Assembly (NCBI GenBank): GCA_030057915.1
Contig: JASGUC010000059.1
Location: 1 to 63,735, forward strand
Direction of reading: 5' to 3'
Length of the DNA stretch: 63,735 bases
Source of the DNA: Pseudomonadota bacterium
Lineage (GTDB): Bacteria; Desulfobacterota; Syntrophia; Syntrophales; UBA8958
Below the pieces are notes generated by a model that was not told the DNA's origin, made no database searches, and saw only the letters and a list, made by a program, of their open reading frames with translations. Shown here piece after piece: positions 34,459-44,934 of the stretch (its first letter is position 1; the number at the start of each line of letters is the position of its first letter). The position numbers and the translations under genes are program-made.

Positions 34459-36480
34459 TCACTCGTCTTCTTCCAGGGGCGTCGTCTCCTCCTGTTTTAC
34501 CTGACCCGCCTCCACGAGGGTGGCCCCGGGGGGCGTCGTCCCCTCCAGGAAGCCCTCGTAGATGGACCCGCCGCCGTTGCTGGGCTCCCCGGTTTTCGGG
34601 TTGACCTTCGCAAAGACGATCCCCTCCGGAACCGGGAAGGTCTCCACGGGCTGCCCGGCCAGGGCCTGGGACATGAAGTAGAGCCAGATCGGGGCCGCCG
34701 CCCGCCCGCCGACTTCCTGCTGTCCCAGGGATCTCTCCTGGTCGAAGCCAACCCAGACGCCGGCGATCAGCGAGGGGGTGAAGCCCAGAAACCAGGCGTC
34801 CCGCACGTCGTTGGTCGTCCCCGTTTTCCCCGCCACGGGCCGTCCGATGCTTCTGACCCGGCGTCCCGTGCCGCTTTCCACCACATCCCGCATGACATGG
34901 GAGGTTATGAAGGCGATGCGGGGATCGATGACCTGATCCACCTTAGGCTGGTTCTCCTCGAAGACGTGGCCGGTGCGATCCACGATCTTGAGGATAAAGT
35001 AGGGGGTCGTCCGCCGTCCCTGATTGGCCAGGACGCCGTAGGCCCGCACCATCTCCAGGAGCGTGACGCCGGAGCTGCCCAGGGCCAGGGACAGGTTCCT
35101 GGCAAGCGGCGAGGCGATCCCCATCACGTTGGCGTACGACGCCGCGTAATCCACCCCGATGTCCTGGAGGACCTTGATGGTGATTACGTTCCGGGATTGG
35201 ACGATGGCGTTTCTCAGGGTCGTGGGACCGGTAAATTTGCCGTCGAAGTTCTTGGGCTGCCAGAGGCCGTTGGGCTGGGATGGATCGGGAAAGGATATGG
35301 GCTCGTCCACGAAGCGGGAGGAGGGGGTCAGGCCCTTGTCGAAGGCGGCGGTGTAAATGAAGGGCTTGAACGCCGATCCCGGCTGCCGACGGGACTGGGT
35401 CGCCCGGTTGAACTCGCTTTTGGAAAACTCCCGGCCGCCGATCAAGGCCTTGATGGCCCCGGTTTTCACGTCCATGGCCACCAGGGCCCCCTGCACGAGG
35501 CCGGCTTCGTATCCCTGACGCTGCTCCAGCTCCCGCAGCCCTCTTTCCATGGCTTCCCGGGCCGCCTTCTGGGCGGCGATATTCAGGGTGGTATAAACCT
35601 CCAGACCTTCCCGGTAGAGGACGTCGCTGCCGTATTTTTCCACGATGTAGCGCCGGATGTGCTCGACGAAATAGGGGGCGATCTTTTCCCGGGGCCGAAC
35701 GGAGCGGAGGGTCAGGGGGTAGTTCAAGGCCCGTTCCAGGTCCGCCCGGGCGATATAGCCGTCTTCCGTCATTCGTTCCAGGACGTAACGCTGGCGCTGC
35801 CGGGCCCGGTCGAAGTGGGTGAAGGGGGAATAGGTGCTGGGGGCCTTGGGAAGACCCGCCAACATGGCCGCCTCCGGGAGGTTGAGATGCCGGGCGCTCT
35901 TCCCGAAATACCCCTGGGCGGCGGCCTCCACGCCGTAGGTCCCATGGCCTAGGTAGATGTGATTCAAATAGAGGTTGAGGATCTCCTCCTTGGTCAGGTA
36001 GCGGTCGATCTTATAGGCCAGGATGGCCTCCTTGATCTTGCGGAGGTAACGCTTTTCCGGAGAGAGATAGAGGGATTTGGCCACCTGCTGGGTGATCGTG
36101 CTCCCCCCCTGAACGATGCGTTTCGCCTGGAGATTCTTGAGAAAGGCCCGGGAGATGCTCTGGATGTCTATGCCCCGGTGCTCGAAGAACCGGGAGTCCT
36201 CGGCGGCGACGAAGGCCTGCACGACGAACTTCGGCAGCTCCGCAACCTTGACGATCTTACGGTCTTCCAGAAAGAATTCGTCAACCAGTTCGCCGTTGTC
36301 GGCATAGACGCGGGTGGCGAGGCTGGGCCGGTAGTCCTTCAGGGTATCGACGCTGGGCAGCTCCCCCAGGAAGTAATAGACGAGCCAGCCCGTCAAGGCC
36401 AGCGCCATGATCGCCGCGACGACGAGGGCAATGGACAGGAGGCTGACGGCGCCCCGGTTCTGGGACCCACGCTCACTCAC
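34459..36480 (-). CDS. Penicillin-binding protein 1A (bifunctional glycosyltransferase/transpeptidase)
   Basis: A 673-residue class A PBP that polymerises and cross-links peptidoglycan. A membrane anchor lies at about residues 15-40. The GT51 domain has AAEDSRFFEHRGID, GGSTITQQVAK and KEEILNLYLNHIYLG. The transpeptidase domain has the serine in PGSAFKPF (SxxK), SRN in VQSRNVITIK and KTGTT. The C-terminus is short and acidic. The GTG at 36480 overlaps the tatC end by 8 nt and has GGAGG upstream, implying translational coupling; a longer frame to 36576 would lie inside tatC. Confidence 0.94.
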   Translation of the reverse strand: MSERGSQNRGAVSLLSIALVVAAIMALALTGWLVYYFLGELPSVDTLKDYRPSLATRVYADNGELVDEFFLEDRKIVKVAELPKFVVQAFVAAEDSRFFEHRGIDIQSISRAFLKNLQAKRIVQGGSTITQQVAKSLYLSPEKRYLRKIKEAILAYKIDRYLTKEEILNLYLNHIYLGHGTYGVEAAAQGYFGKSARHLNLPEAAMLAGLPKAPSTYSPFTHFDRARQRQRYVLERMTEDGYIARADLERALNYPLTLRSVRPREKIAPYFVEHIRRYIVEKYGSDVLYREGLEVYTTLNIAAQKAAREAMERGLRELEQRQGYEAGLVQGALVAMDVKTGAIKALIGGREFSKSEFNRATQSRRQPGSAFKPFIYTAAFDKGLTPSSRFVDEPISFPDPSQPNGLWQPKNFDGKFTGPTTLRNAIVQSRNVITIKVLQDIGVDYAASYANVMGIASPLARNLSLALGSSGVTLLEMVRAYGVLANQGRRTTPYFILKIVDRTGHVFEENQPKVDQVIDPRIAFITSHVMRDVVESGTGRRVRSIGRPVAGKTGTTNDVRDAWFLGFTPSLIAGVWVGFDQERSLGQQEVGGRAAAPIWLYFMSQALAGQPVETFPVPEGIVFAKVNPKTGEPSNGGGSIYEGFLEGTTPPGATLVEAGQVKQEETTPLEEDE

Positions 36481-37261
36481 GGTCCGGCGCCTCCGGGGTC
36501 GCATTCTCCTCGTCCTTCGTCCCGCCTGCCTTTTGCTTTCTCCCCGCGTAGCGGGATATGAGGATGCTGATCTCATAGAGGAACATCAGGGGAACCGCCA
36601 TGAGGATCTGGCTGAAGGCGTCGGGGGAGGGGGTCAGGATGGCGGCGACGATAAAGATCATCAAGATGGCGTAGCGGCGATACCGGGACAGGAGCGGGGC
36701 GTTCACCACGCCCACCTTGGTGAGAAAGAAGATAAACACCGGCAGTTCAAAGGATATCCCGAAGGCCAGCAGGAACTTCATGGTGAAGGAGAGGTATTCC
36801 CGGAAGGAGATCATGGGTTTCAGGAAGTCCGTGGAAAAGGCGATGAAGAACTCGAAGGCCGTGGGCAGGACGAGGAAATAGCCGAAGGCCACCCCGCCAA
36901 GAAAGAGCATGGTGGAAACGAGGACAAAGGGGATTGCAAAGCGCCTCTCCGAGCTATAAAGCCCGGGGGAGACGAATTTCCACACTTGAAAGAGGGTGTA
37001 AGGGCTGGTCAGAAGCAGGGAGGCGAAAAAGGCGATCTTCATGTAGATGAAAAACGCCTCCGGCATACCGGTGAAGATCATGTGGCCGTCTTTTGGCAAA
37101 ACCTCCGTAAGCGGCTTGGTGATGATCCGAAAGAGCCCCTCCCGGAAGTAGTAGCAGGCGAAGAATCCCATCCCGACGGCAATGAGAATTCGGTAGAGAC
37201 GGGTGCGCAGCTCCGCCAGATGGCTGATCAAAGGTAGTTTTTCGTCTGCTTTATGACCCAT
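36473..37261 (-). CDS. tatC: Sec-independent protein translocase TatC
   Basis: TatC is the receptor for twin-arginine signal peptides in the inner membrane. The 262-residue protein has the N-terminal LISHLAELRTRLYRI motif, FIYMKIAFFASLLLTSPY, a FVSPGLYSSERR loop and six hydrophobic helices, with VAAILTPSPDAFSQ near the end. Length is normal with a charged tail. It follows tatA, from which it is separated by a 121-bp family 1 element, and overlaps pbp1A. Confidence 0.95.
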   Translation of the reverse strand: MGHKADEKLPLISHLAELRTRLYRILIAVGMGFFACYYFREGLFRIITKPLTEVLPKDGHMIFTGMPEAFFIYMKIAFFASLLLTSPYTLFQVWKFVSPGLYSSERRFAIPFVLVSTMLFLGGVAFGYFLVLPTAFEFFIAFSTDFLKPMISFREYLSFTMKFLLAFGISFELPVFIFFLTKVGVVNAPLLSRYRRYAILMIFIVAAILTPSPDAFSQILMAVPLMFLYEISILISRYAGRKQKAGGTKDEENATPEAPDRE

Positions 37262-37295
37262 GAAACAAGTTGTTTTGATGGTTGATCTTCAGGCT

Positions 37296-37416
37296 GAGAC
37301 CTTTGAAAAATGTCATTTCGAGGAGCGGGAGCGACGAGAAATCCTAATCATGGCAGTTTGTTAAAGATTTTTTCCCTCGGTCGAAATGACATAAATGGTG
37401 GTAATTCAAAGCTCTC
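37296..37416. repeat. Family 1 element (core B), 121 bp, exact 5-bp duplication
   Basis: The ends are GAGACCTTTGAAAAATG and ATTCAAAGCTCTC. The core has a nested inverted repeat, TGTCATTTCGA against TCGAAATGACA. AGGCT flanks both ends exactly (37291-37295 and 37417-37421). The element sits between tatA and tatC and its first two bases rebuild the tatA TGA stop. Confidence 0.9.
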
Positions 37417-37681
37417 AGGCTTGGTTTTTGGGGGCGGTGTCTTTGTTGTGCTCTTCCTTCCCCCCGTATAGAAGGGAATCCTTCAACCCATCGACATCCT
37501 TCTTTATTTCTTCCGGCCTCAGGGTATCCTTGATGGACTCCGTTACATCATCCGTGGCGCGGCGGAATTCCTGGAGGCCCTTGCCCAGGGATTTGGCCAA
37601 CCCGGGAAGCTTCTCCGGGCCCACGACCAGGAGGGCGACGACGGCGATGACGATTAGTTCCGGCAGACCGATGCCAAACAT
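37415..37681 (-). CDS. tatA: Twin-arginine translocase subunit TatA/TatB family
   Basis: An 88-residue Tat component. It begins MFGIGLPELIVIAVVALLVV, a single membrane helix, followed by the GPEKLPGLAKSLGKG hinge and the amphipathic helix with FRRATDD, then a charged tail. The family has A and B types; the Phe-Gly hinge region fits either and only one copy is present here. The stop TGA at 37415-37417 is formed partly by the inserted repeat. A promoter lies only a few bases upstream of the ATG. Confidence 0.92.
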   Translation of the reverse strand: MFGIGLPELIVIAVVALLVVGPEKLPGLAKSLGKGLQEFRRATDDVTESIKDTLRPEEIKKDVDGLKDSLLYGGKEEHNKDTAPKNQA

Positions 37682-37690
37682 AATGGCGGG

Positions 37691-37720
37691 TATATATAGC
37701 GCCTTCCAAGTCCTTGTCAA
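37691..37720 (-). promoter_or_regulatory. Probable tatA promoter giving a near-leaderless mRNA
   Basis: On the minus strand TTGACA (37720-37715) is followed after 16 bp by TATATA (37698-37693). A start about 7 bases on would lie roughly 3-5 nt before the tatA ATG at 37681. No ribosome-binding site is visible before this ATG. Confidence 0.6.
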
Positions 37721-37831
37721 TGGCAAATATTTTTGCACTTACAAGGGCTTTGTGGTATCAAGGCACAATTGCCTCCGGCTGGGGCGGCGGTCCCCGCGGA
37801 GGAGAAGAGGGCGTTTTCCGGGAGTCGGTTC

Positions 37832-38887
37832 ATGGCCAACAGAACAGGGGTAGTGGTTGACGAGCGGTATCTGCGGCACGGAGAGGGGCATTTTCATCCC
37901 GAGTCCCCGCGCCGCCTGGAAGCCCTGTATGCCATGCTGCAACAACCGGACATGGAAGGGAAATATGTCGCCATTGCCCCCCGGCATGCCACCCATGACG
38001 AACTCGGCCTCGTCCACGCTCCCTCCTATATCGGCCTGGTGGCCGGCACGGCGGGAAAGCGTTATTATTCCCTCGATGCGGATACCCAGACCTCTCCCGA
38101 ATCCTATGACACGGCCAAGCTCGCCGTCGGCGGGGTCCTGAACGCCGTCGATGCGGCGATGACCGGGCGGGCGGACAACGCCTTCGCCTTTGTCCGCCCC
38201 CCGGGTCATCATGCGGGGCGGAATAGGGGGGCGGGTTTCTGCCTCTTCAACAACGTGGCCGTGGGGGCCCGCTATGCCCTGGGAAAATATGGCCTGAAGC
38301 GGATCCTCATCGCCGATTGGGATCTCCACCACGGCGACGGCACCCAGGAGATCTTCTACCGGGATAAAAAAGTCCTCTATTTTTCCACCCATCAGTATCC
38401 CGCCTATCCGGGTTCCGGGACCTTCACCGAAACCGGCCAGGGGGATGGCGCGGGATATACCGTCAATGTCCCCCTGAAGGCCCGGACCGACGACGCCCTC
38501 CATGTGAAGGCCTTCCGGGGGATCCTCCAGCCCGTGGCCCTGAAGTTCCAGCCGGAGCTGGTCCTCCTGTCGGCGGGATTCGACAGCCATTTCCAGGACC
38601 CCCTGGGAGATATGCGCGTCACCCCCAAGGGGTATGTGTTTATGACGAGGATCTTGATGGATATCGCGGCGGCCTGCTGCGGAGGGCGTCTGGTGGCCGT
38701 CCTGGAAGGGGGCTATAATGTCGAGGCTCTGACGGAGTCCGTCAGGCTGGTGCTGAAGGAGATGCGCGGGGACACCCGGGCGACGGAAGACGATCTCTAC
38801 CGAATGGAATACGAGGCCGAACAGGGCAAGGATCAGATTCTCAGGCGGGTGGCCGAGCAGATCGATCCCTTCTGGCAGGTATTCTGA
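37832..38887 (+). CDS. Histone deacetylase/AcuC family amidohydrolase
   Basis: A 351-residue zinc deacetylase of the arginase/HDAC fold. RPPGHHA with the catalytic His pair, the metal ligands in DWDLHHGDGTQ, STHQYPAYPG and LSAGFDSHFQDPLG are all present, as is a C-terminal LEGGYN. Bacterial members deacetylate acetyl-lysine (for example on acetyl-CoA synthetase), polyamines or small amides; the substrate cannot be read here. GGGAG precedes the ATG at 37832. It is divergent from tatA. Its TGA stop is contiguous with a GAGACC repeat end. An acetyltransferase fused to an acyl-CoA synthetase occurs at 53.5 kb, a possible functional counterpart. Confidence 0.92.
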   Translation: MANRTGVVVDERYLRHGEGHFHPESPRRLEALYAMLQQPDMEGKYVAIAPRHATHDELGLVHAPSYIGLVAGTAGKRYYSLDADTQTSPESYDTAKLAVGGVLNAVDAAMTGRADNAFAFVRPPGHHAGRNRGAGFCLFNNVAVGARYALGKYGLKRILIADWDLHHGDGTQEIFYRDKKVLYFSTHQYPAYPGSGTFTETGQGDGAGYTVNVPLKARTDDALHVKAFRGILQPVALKFQPELVLLSAGFDSHFQDPLGDMRVTPKGYVFMTRILMDIAAACCGGRLVAVLEGGYNVEALTESVRLVLKEMRGDTRATEDDLYRMEYEAEQGKDQILRRVAEQIDPFWQVF

Positions 38888-38965
38888 GACCTCCGCAAGG
38901 CGCCGTCCCCACAACTTTGTCATTTCGACCGCAGGGAGAAATCTTTAACAACCCTTTGCGGCTGG
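38886..38965 (+). repeat. Family 1 element (core B), partial
   Basis: GAGACCTCCGCAAGG is a degenerate left end starting inside the deacetylase stop codon. TTGTCATTTCGACCGCAGGG follows, the first half of core B. The right half is missing; gatC begins shortly after. Confidence 0.55.
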
Positions 38966-38976
38966 AGATTTTCGCC

Positions 38977-39267
38977 ATGGCAAGGATAACCAGGGAAGAA
39001 GTAGCCCATGTAGCCCATCTGGCCCGGTTGACCTTCCGGGAGGAGGAGCTGGATAAATTCACATCCCAGTTGAACGACATCCTCCTCTACATGGATAAGC
39101 TCAACTCCGCCGATACGGCCGGGGTGGCGCCCATGACCCATGCCGCTGTCCGGGGCAACGCCTTTCGGGAAGACGTGACGACGCCCTCCCTGGCCCCGGG
39201 GGAATCCCTGGCCAACGCCCCGGATTCCCGGGGGGAATTCTTCCGCGTTCCCAAGGTCATCGAATAG
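38977..39267 (+). CDS. gatC: Asp-tRNA(Asn)/Glu-tRNA(Gln) amidotransferase subunit GatC
   Basis: GatC stabilises the GatA-GatB amidotransferase that makes Gln-tRNA(Gln) or Asn-tRNA(Asn). The 96-residue protein has ITREEVAHVAHLARL, LNDILLYMDKLN and the C-terminal FFRVPKVIE, all typical. GGAG lies nine bases before the ATG at 38977. The gene opens a gatC-gatA-gatB run whose two gaps are each filled by a repeat element. A 15-bp tandem duplication around ATCGAATAG follows its stop. Confidence 0.94.
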   Translation: MARITREEVAHVAHLARLTFREEELDKFTSQLNDILLYMDKLNSADTAGVAPMTHAAVRGNAFREDVTTPSLAPGESLANAPDSRGEFFRVPKVIE

Positions 39268-39282
39268 AGATACATCGAATAG

Positions 39283-39442
39283 AGAGCTTTGAATAACCGC
39301 CATTTTTGTCATTTCGACCGCAGGGGGAAATCCATGTCCCCAAATGTATTGAGGGATATTAGGATTTCTCGTCGTTCGCGCTCCTTCGAAATGACATGAG
39401 GGTAGGCTCGCGCTCCTCGAAATGACATTTTTCAAAGGTCTC
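39283..39442. repeat. Family 1 element (core B), 160 bp
   Basis: The left end is AGAGCTTTGAATAA and the right end TTTTTCAAAGGTCTC. GAATAG flanks both sides (39277-39282 and 39443-39448). The core contains TGTCATTTCGACCGCAGGG and CTCGAAATGACA. It fills the gatC-gatA gap. Confidence 0.8.
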
Positions 39443-39461
39443 GAATAGCCGAAGAGGCGTT

Positions 39462-40943
<1,482 letters not shown>

Positions 40944-41061
40944 GAGCTTTGAATAATCGCCTTTTTGTCATTTCGACCGAAGGGAGAAATCTTTGACAAA
41001 CTGCCATGATTAGGATTTCTCGTCGCTCGCGCTTCTCGAAATGACATTTTTCAAAGGTCTC
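40944..41061. repeat. Family 1 element (core B), 118 bp
   Basis: It starts GAGCTTTGAATAATCGCC on the base after the gatA stop and ends TTTTTCAAAGGTCTC 22 bp before gatB. The core repeats TTGTCATTTCGACCGAAGGG and CTCGAAATGACA with GATTAGGATTTCTCGTCG between. No clean duplication is visible. Confidence 0.85.
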
Positions 41062-41083
41062 TACCTAAGGAGTCGAAACATTC

Positions 41084-42514
41084 ATGGAGTTTGAACCAGT
41101 CATCGGCCTTGAGGTCCATGCCCAATTGCTCACGGAGTCCAAGATCTTCTGCGGATGTTCCACCCGGTTCGGGGCGCCCCCCAACGCCCATGCCTGTCCG
41201 GTCTGCCTGGGCCTGCCCGGCATCCTCCCCGTCCTCAACCGGAAGGTGGTGGAATACGCCATCAAGATGGCCCTGGCCACCCACTGCCGGATCAACCGGG
41301 AAAACGGCTTTGCCCGAAAAAACTACTTCTACCCGGACCTTCCCAAGGGCTATCAGATCACCCAGTACGCCCACCCCCTTGCGGAGGAGGGGTTCGTGGA
41401 AGTGGAGACGGAGGAAGGGACGCGACGCATCGGGATCATCCGCATCCACATGGAGGAGGATGCCGGCAAGCTGATCCACGACGAGCGCTTCCCCTCGAGC
41501 TATATCGACCTGAACCGCGCCGGCGTGCCCCTGATGGAGATCGTCAGCGCCCCGGACATCCGTTCCGCCGGGGAAGCCGCCGCCTATCTCCGCCGCCTCC
41601 ACGAGATCCTCGTCTATCTGGAGATCTGCGACGGCAACATGGAAGAGGGGAGTTTCCGGTGCGACGCCAACGTCTCTCTCCGTCCCCGGGGGCGGGAGGA
41701 GTTCGGCATCCGGACGGAACTCAAGAACATGAACTCCTTTCGGAACGTCCAGCGGGCCCTGGACTACGAGATCGAGCGCCAGCGGCGCGTTCTGGAGGAG
41801 GGCGGCGAGGTGGTCCAGGAGACCCGCCTCTGGGATGACGCCCAGGGGGTCACCATGCCCATGCGGGGCAAGGAGGAGGCCCACGATTACCGATACTTTC
41901 CCGACCCCGACCTGGTGGCCGTGGCGGTAAGCGAGGCCTGGGTGGAGGAGGTCCGCCGGACCATGCCGGAGTTGCCCCTGGAAAAGCGCCGGCGTTTCCG
42001 CCGCGAATACGGGATCTCCGCGTATGACGCCGGCGTCCTGACGGCGGACCGGGCCCTCGCGGACTATTATGAAGAGGTCGTCCGCGGCTGCGACCGTCCC
42101 AAGCTGGCCGCCAACTGGGTTATGGGAGACCTCCTGCGCCTCCTCAACGAAGACCGGCGAGATATAAGGGACTGCCCCATCCCGGCGGCGTTTCTGGCGG
42201 AGATGATCCACCTTCTCGAGGAAGGGGCCATCAGCGGGAAGATGGCCAAGGAGATCTGCGAGGAGATGTACCGCACCGGCAAGGCGCCTCGGACCATCAT
42301 CGCGGATCGGGGCCTGGTCCAGATCACCGACGAGAGCGTCCTCCTTCCGGTGATCGAAAAGGTCATCGCGGACCACCCGAACCAGCTTGCCCAGTATCGC
42401 GGCGGCAGGGAAAAGCTCTTTGGCTTCTTCGTCGGCCAGGTGATGAAGGCCACCCAGGGCAAGGCCAACCCCCGGTTGATCAACGAGCTGCTCGTGAAGC
42501 TGCTGACTGGATAG
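41084..42514 (+). CDS. gatB: Asp-tRNA(Asn)/Glu-tRNA(Gln) amidotransferase subunit GatB
   Basis: GatB activates the misacylated tRNA by phosphorylation and binds its tail. The 476-residue protein starts with the conserved [14 protein letters not shown], followed by a CGC zinc-site segment, [44 protein letters not shown] and [11 protein letters not shown] YqeY-like helical tail ends the protein. CTAAGGAG lies about 15 bp before the ATG. Together with gatC and gatA it completes the amidotransferase; the organism therefore uses the indirect route for at least one amide aminoacyl-tRNA. Confidence 0.96.
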   Translation: MEFEPVIGLEVHAQLLTESKIFCGCSTRFGAPPNAHACPVCLGLPGILPVLNRKVVEYAIKMALATHCRINRENGFARKNYFYPDLPKGYQITQYAHPLAEEGFVEVETEEGTRRIGIIRIHMEEDAGKLIHDERFPSSYIDLNRAGVPLMEIVSAPDIRSAGEAAAYLRRLHEILVYLEICDGNMEEGSFRCDANVSLRPRGREEFGIRTELKNMNSFRNVQRALDYEIERQRRVLEEGGEVVQETRLWDDAQGVTMPMRGKEEAHDYRYFPDPDLVAVAVSEAWVEEVRRTMPELPLEKRRRFRREYGISAYDAGVLTADRALADYYEEVVRGCDRPKLAANWVMGDLLRLLNEDRRDIRDCPIPAAFLAEMIHLLEEGAISGKMAKEICEEMYRTGKAPRTIIADRGLVQITDESVLLPVIEKVIADHPNQLAQYRGGREKLFGFFVGQVMKATQGKANPRLINELLVKLLTG

Positions 42515-42551
42515 GTGACGGAGAGACCCGAAAAAGGAGACGAAACCTTCG

Positions 42552-42633
42552 TGACGGTATCCCATCACAAATAAAACATTCGTTTGCGAGCGCATTTTCA
42601 GGTGAAACGCCCATGACGGTGTCCCGTCACAAA
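42552..42633. repeat. Pair of 20-bp repeats with internal dyad
   Basis: TGACGGTRTCCCRTCACAAA occurs at 42552-42571 and 42614-42633 in the gap between gatB and mtnA. Each half has dyad symmetry (TGACGG and CCRTCA). A degenerate copy of the mtnA start region (GAGCGCATTTTCAG near 42588) lies between them. Confidence 0.55.
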
Positions 42634-42690
42634 GGTGGAGGAAAGCGAAGCTTAATGTTCACAAAATGCAAGACCCCTCCCCGCCTCGAT

Positions 42691-42709
42691 CCTCCCCTTG
42701 AAGGGGAGG
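42691..42709. repeat. Perfect 9-bp-stem inverted repeat
   Basis: CCTCCCCTT and AAGGGGAGG are separated by one G. No T-run follows, so it is probably a repeat or attenuator-like hairpin ahead of mtnA and not a classical terminator. Confidence 0.5.
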
Positions 42710-42756
42710 AAAGAAGATTAGTAAATGAAGACAAGCATGTAGGAGCGCTTTTTTAG

Positions 42757-43881
42757 ATGAAAAGGAAGCTGGCGGCTGAGATTCGCACCATATGCTGGGA
42801 ACGGGGAAAGGTCGTTTTTATCGACCAGCGTCTGCTCCCCGATGAGGAGCGCCATGTGGCCGTCCGGGACTACCGGGAGGTGGTGGGGGCCATTAGGGAG
42901 CTGGCCGTCCGTGGCGCCCCCGCCATCGGGGTGGCCGCTGCCCTGGGCATAGCCCTGGGGATGAAGGCCAGCCGCGCTACGGATCTTGCCGCCCTCGACG
43001 GAGAATTCGCCGCGATTTGCGGAGCGTTTGCCGCCGCCCGCCCCACCGCCCGGAACCTGTTCTGGGCGGTGGAAAGGATGCAGCGCCGCTACCGGGCCGC
43101 CGCGCCACCGGAAAAGGAGGCGGGGGCCAGGCGTCCCGCCGTCGCCGCGCTAAAGAAGAGGGAAGGATTCCCCGCCGTCCGTCGCCGTCTCCAGGAGGCC
43201 CTCGTTGCCGAGGCCCAGGCGATATGGGCGGAGGATATGGAGATCAACCGGTCCATCGGCGCCCACGGGGCGGACCTCCTTGCCGCTGGCGACAACGTCC
43301 TGACCCACTGCAATGCCGGCGCTCTGGCCACGGCGGGTTACGGGACGGCCCTGGGGGTGATCCGGGCGGCCTGGGAACAGGGCAAGGACATTCATGTCTA
43401 TGTGGACGAAACGCGACCGGTCCTCCAGGGGGCCCGGCTCACGGCCTGGGAGCTGAAACGGGAGGGCGTCCCGGCCACCTTGATCACCGACAGCATGGCG
43501 GGATTCCTGATGCAGAGGGGGAAGATACAGAAGATCGTCGTCGGCGCCGACCGGATCGCCGCCAACGGCGACACGGCCAACAAGATCGGCACCTACAGCC
43601 TCGCCGTCTTGGCCCGGGCTCACCGGATCCCCTTTTATGTGGCGGCCCCTCTTTCCACCTTCGATGTGACCCTCGAGACCGGTCGGGAGATCCCCATCGA
43701 GGAACGGGCTCCCGAGGAGGTGACGACATGCCGGGGCGTCGTCCTGGCCCCCCGGGGCATCGACGTTTACAACCCCGCCTTCGATGTGACCCCCGGCCGC
43801 TACATAGCCGCCTTTGTCACCGAAAAGGGCCTGCTTCGCCCCCCCTTCCGTAGCGCCTTGCGCCCCTTTCTCCGTTCGTGA
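42757..43881 (+). CDS. mtnA: S-methyl-5-thioribose-1-phosphate isomerase
   Basis: MtnA isomerises methylthioribose 1-phosphate in methionine salvage; related enzymes act on 5-deoxyribose 1-phosphate. The 374-residue protein has [31 protein letters not shown], the catalytic Cys in [37 protein letters not shown] and the catalytic Asp in [21 protein letters not shown] basic insertion of about 20 residues near 115-138 lengthens a loop. AGGAG precedes the ATG, somewhat distant. No other mtn gene is adjacent. Confidence 0.95.
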   Translation: MKRKLAAEIRTICWERGKVVFIDQRLLPDEERHVAVRDYREVVGAIRELAVRGAPAIGVAAALGIALGMKASRATDLAALDGEFAAICGAFAAARPTARNLFWAVERMQRRYRAAAPPEKEAGARRPAVAALKKREGFPAVRRRLQEALVAEAQAIWAEDMEINRSIGAHGADLLAAGDNVLTHCNAGALATAGYGTALGVIRAAWEQGKDIHVYVDETRPVLQGARLTAWELKREGVPATLITDSMAGFLMQRGKIQKIVVGADRIAANGDTANKIGTYSLAVLARAHRIPFYVAAPLSTFDVTLETGREIPIEERAPEEVTTCRGVVLAPRGIDVYNPAFDVTPGRYIAAFVTEKGLLRPPFRSALRPFLRS

Positions 43882-43986
43882 GGCGGGGGTGTAAAGGGAG
43901 AAGAATTTTACGCCGGCCCGGATCGTTTTAGTCCCCCCCGCCATGGCTGGGGTGGAAGGGCCATAGTTTAGTCGCGGTCATGCGCC

Positions 43987-44616
43987 ATGAAGAAGAGACT
44001 TTTCCTTTTCGATTTCGACGGGGTGCTTGTGGATTCCCTGGATGTTTACCATCGGGCCGTGTCCTGGTGCCTGGAGAGGATCGGGATGCCGTTCGTCAAG
44101 AGCCGGGAGGAATATGTGGCCCTCTTCGAGGACAATTTTTACGCCGCTTTGGCGGCCCGGGGAGTGGATCTCGACGCCTTTTCCCGCGCCTTGAGGGAAT
44201 ATGCGGGAAGCAGGGACTACTATCGGGACGTAAAGCCCTTTCCCGCCGTCCTGCCCGTGGTGGAGGAGATTAGTCGGGAGCATACCCTGTCGGTCATCTC
44301 TTCGAATTCCGCTGCCGCCATCGGGAAGATAATGGGCCGGCTGCGCTTCAACGGCTGTTTCCAGGATATCCTCGGTTCGGAGTTCCATCTGAGCAAGAGG
44401 GCCAAGATCGACCATCTGGTGAAAAAATACGGGGTCGCCCGGGGAAGCGCCTATTACGTCGGCGATACCGCGGGCGACATCAAGGAGGGAAAAGCGGCGG
44501 GGATCAGAACCGTCGCGGTTGCCTGGGGCTGGCATGACCGGGCGACCCTGACGGCGGCGGGACCCGATTTCCTCGTCCACGAACCGGCGGAGCTGAAAAC
44601 CGTTGTCGGCCGATAG
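43987..44616 (+). CDS. HAD-superfamily phosphatase
   Basis: A 209-residue HAD hydrolase close to phosphoglycolate phosphatases. Motif I is FLFDFDGVLVDS with the nucleophile Asp, motif II SVISSNS, motif III the Lys in SKRAKIDHLVKKYG and motif IV VGDTAGDIKEGKAAG. A small helical cap lies between motifs I and II. Substrate is unknown; phosphoglycolate or a nucleotide phosphate are reasonable. It follows mtnA by 105 bp on the same strand, so a link to methionine salvage side products is possible but unproven. Confidence 0.88.
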   Translation: MKKRLFLFDFDGVLVDSLDVYHRAVSWCLERIGMPFVKSREEYVALFEDNFYAALAARGVDLDAFSRALREYAGSRDYYRDVKPFPAVLPVVEEISREHTLSVISSNSAAAIGKIMGRLRFNGCFQDILGSEFHLSKRAKIDHLVKKYGVARGSAYYVGDTAGDIKEGKAAGIRTVAVAWGWHDRATLTAAGPDFLVHEPAELKTVVGR

Positions 44617-44630
44617 CGCACGGGGGTCTC

Positions 44631-44735
44631 CAGGATAAATTTGTTCTCGATGTAAGCAGTTGATCTTGAATGAGCTACTAAAACTGAGGCACGTCCTGTT
44701 TTCAGCCACTTAAGAGATAGAACAGATTTACCGTG
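44631..44735. repeat. Family 3 inverted-repeat element, 105 bp
   Basis: It starts CAGGATAAATTTGTTCT and ends GAACAGATTTACCGTG, with the family interior ATCTTGAATGAGCTACTAAA. A clear target duplication is not visible. It lies 14 bp after the phosphatase gene. Confidence 0.82.
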
Positions 44736-44904
44736 GGGTGCCTCCTCTTTTCCGTTTTTTCCCGGTCGCCTTGACGACTTAGGCCTCGCGGGGGCCCGCC
44801 TCTTCTCGGCGGGGGGGATTCGCGGCGGGAAGGATGGACAAGAGGGCCTGTCCATCCCGGAGCGCTCGCTTCAGGGGATCGAGGCAGCGAGATGCGGTAG
44901 GGCG

Positions 44905-44933
44905 TTGACACCTGGCGCCGCTATCTCTATAAT
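44905..44933 (+). promoter_or_regulatory. Perfect-consensus sigma70 promoter
   Basis: TTGACA (44905-44910) and TATAAT (44928-44933) are both exact consensus hexamers with the ideal 17-bp spacing. Transcription would start near 44940 and read through an inverted repeat and a family 1 element toward the kinase gene at 45202. Confidence 0.75.
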
Positions 44934-44934
44934 G

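Noticed and set aside
34207..35952. 581-codon open frame antisense to pbp1A
   Set aside because: Shadow frame; PBP1A motifs are intact on the minus strand.
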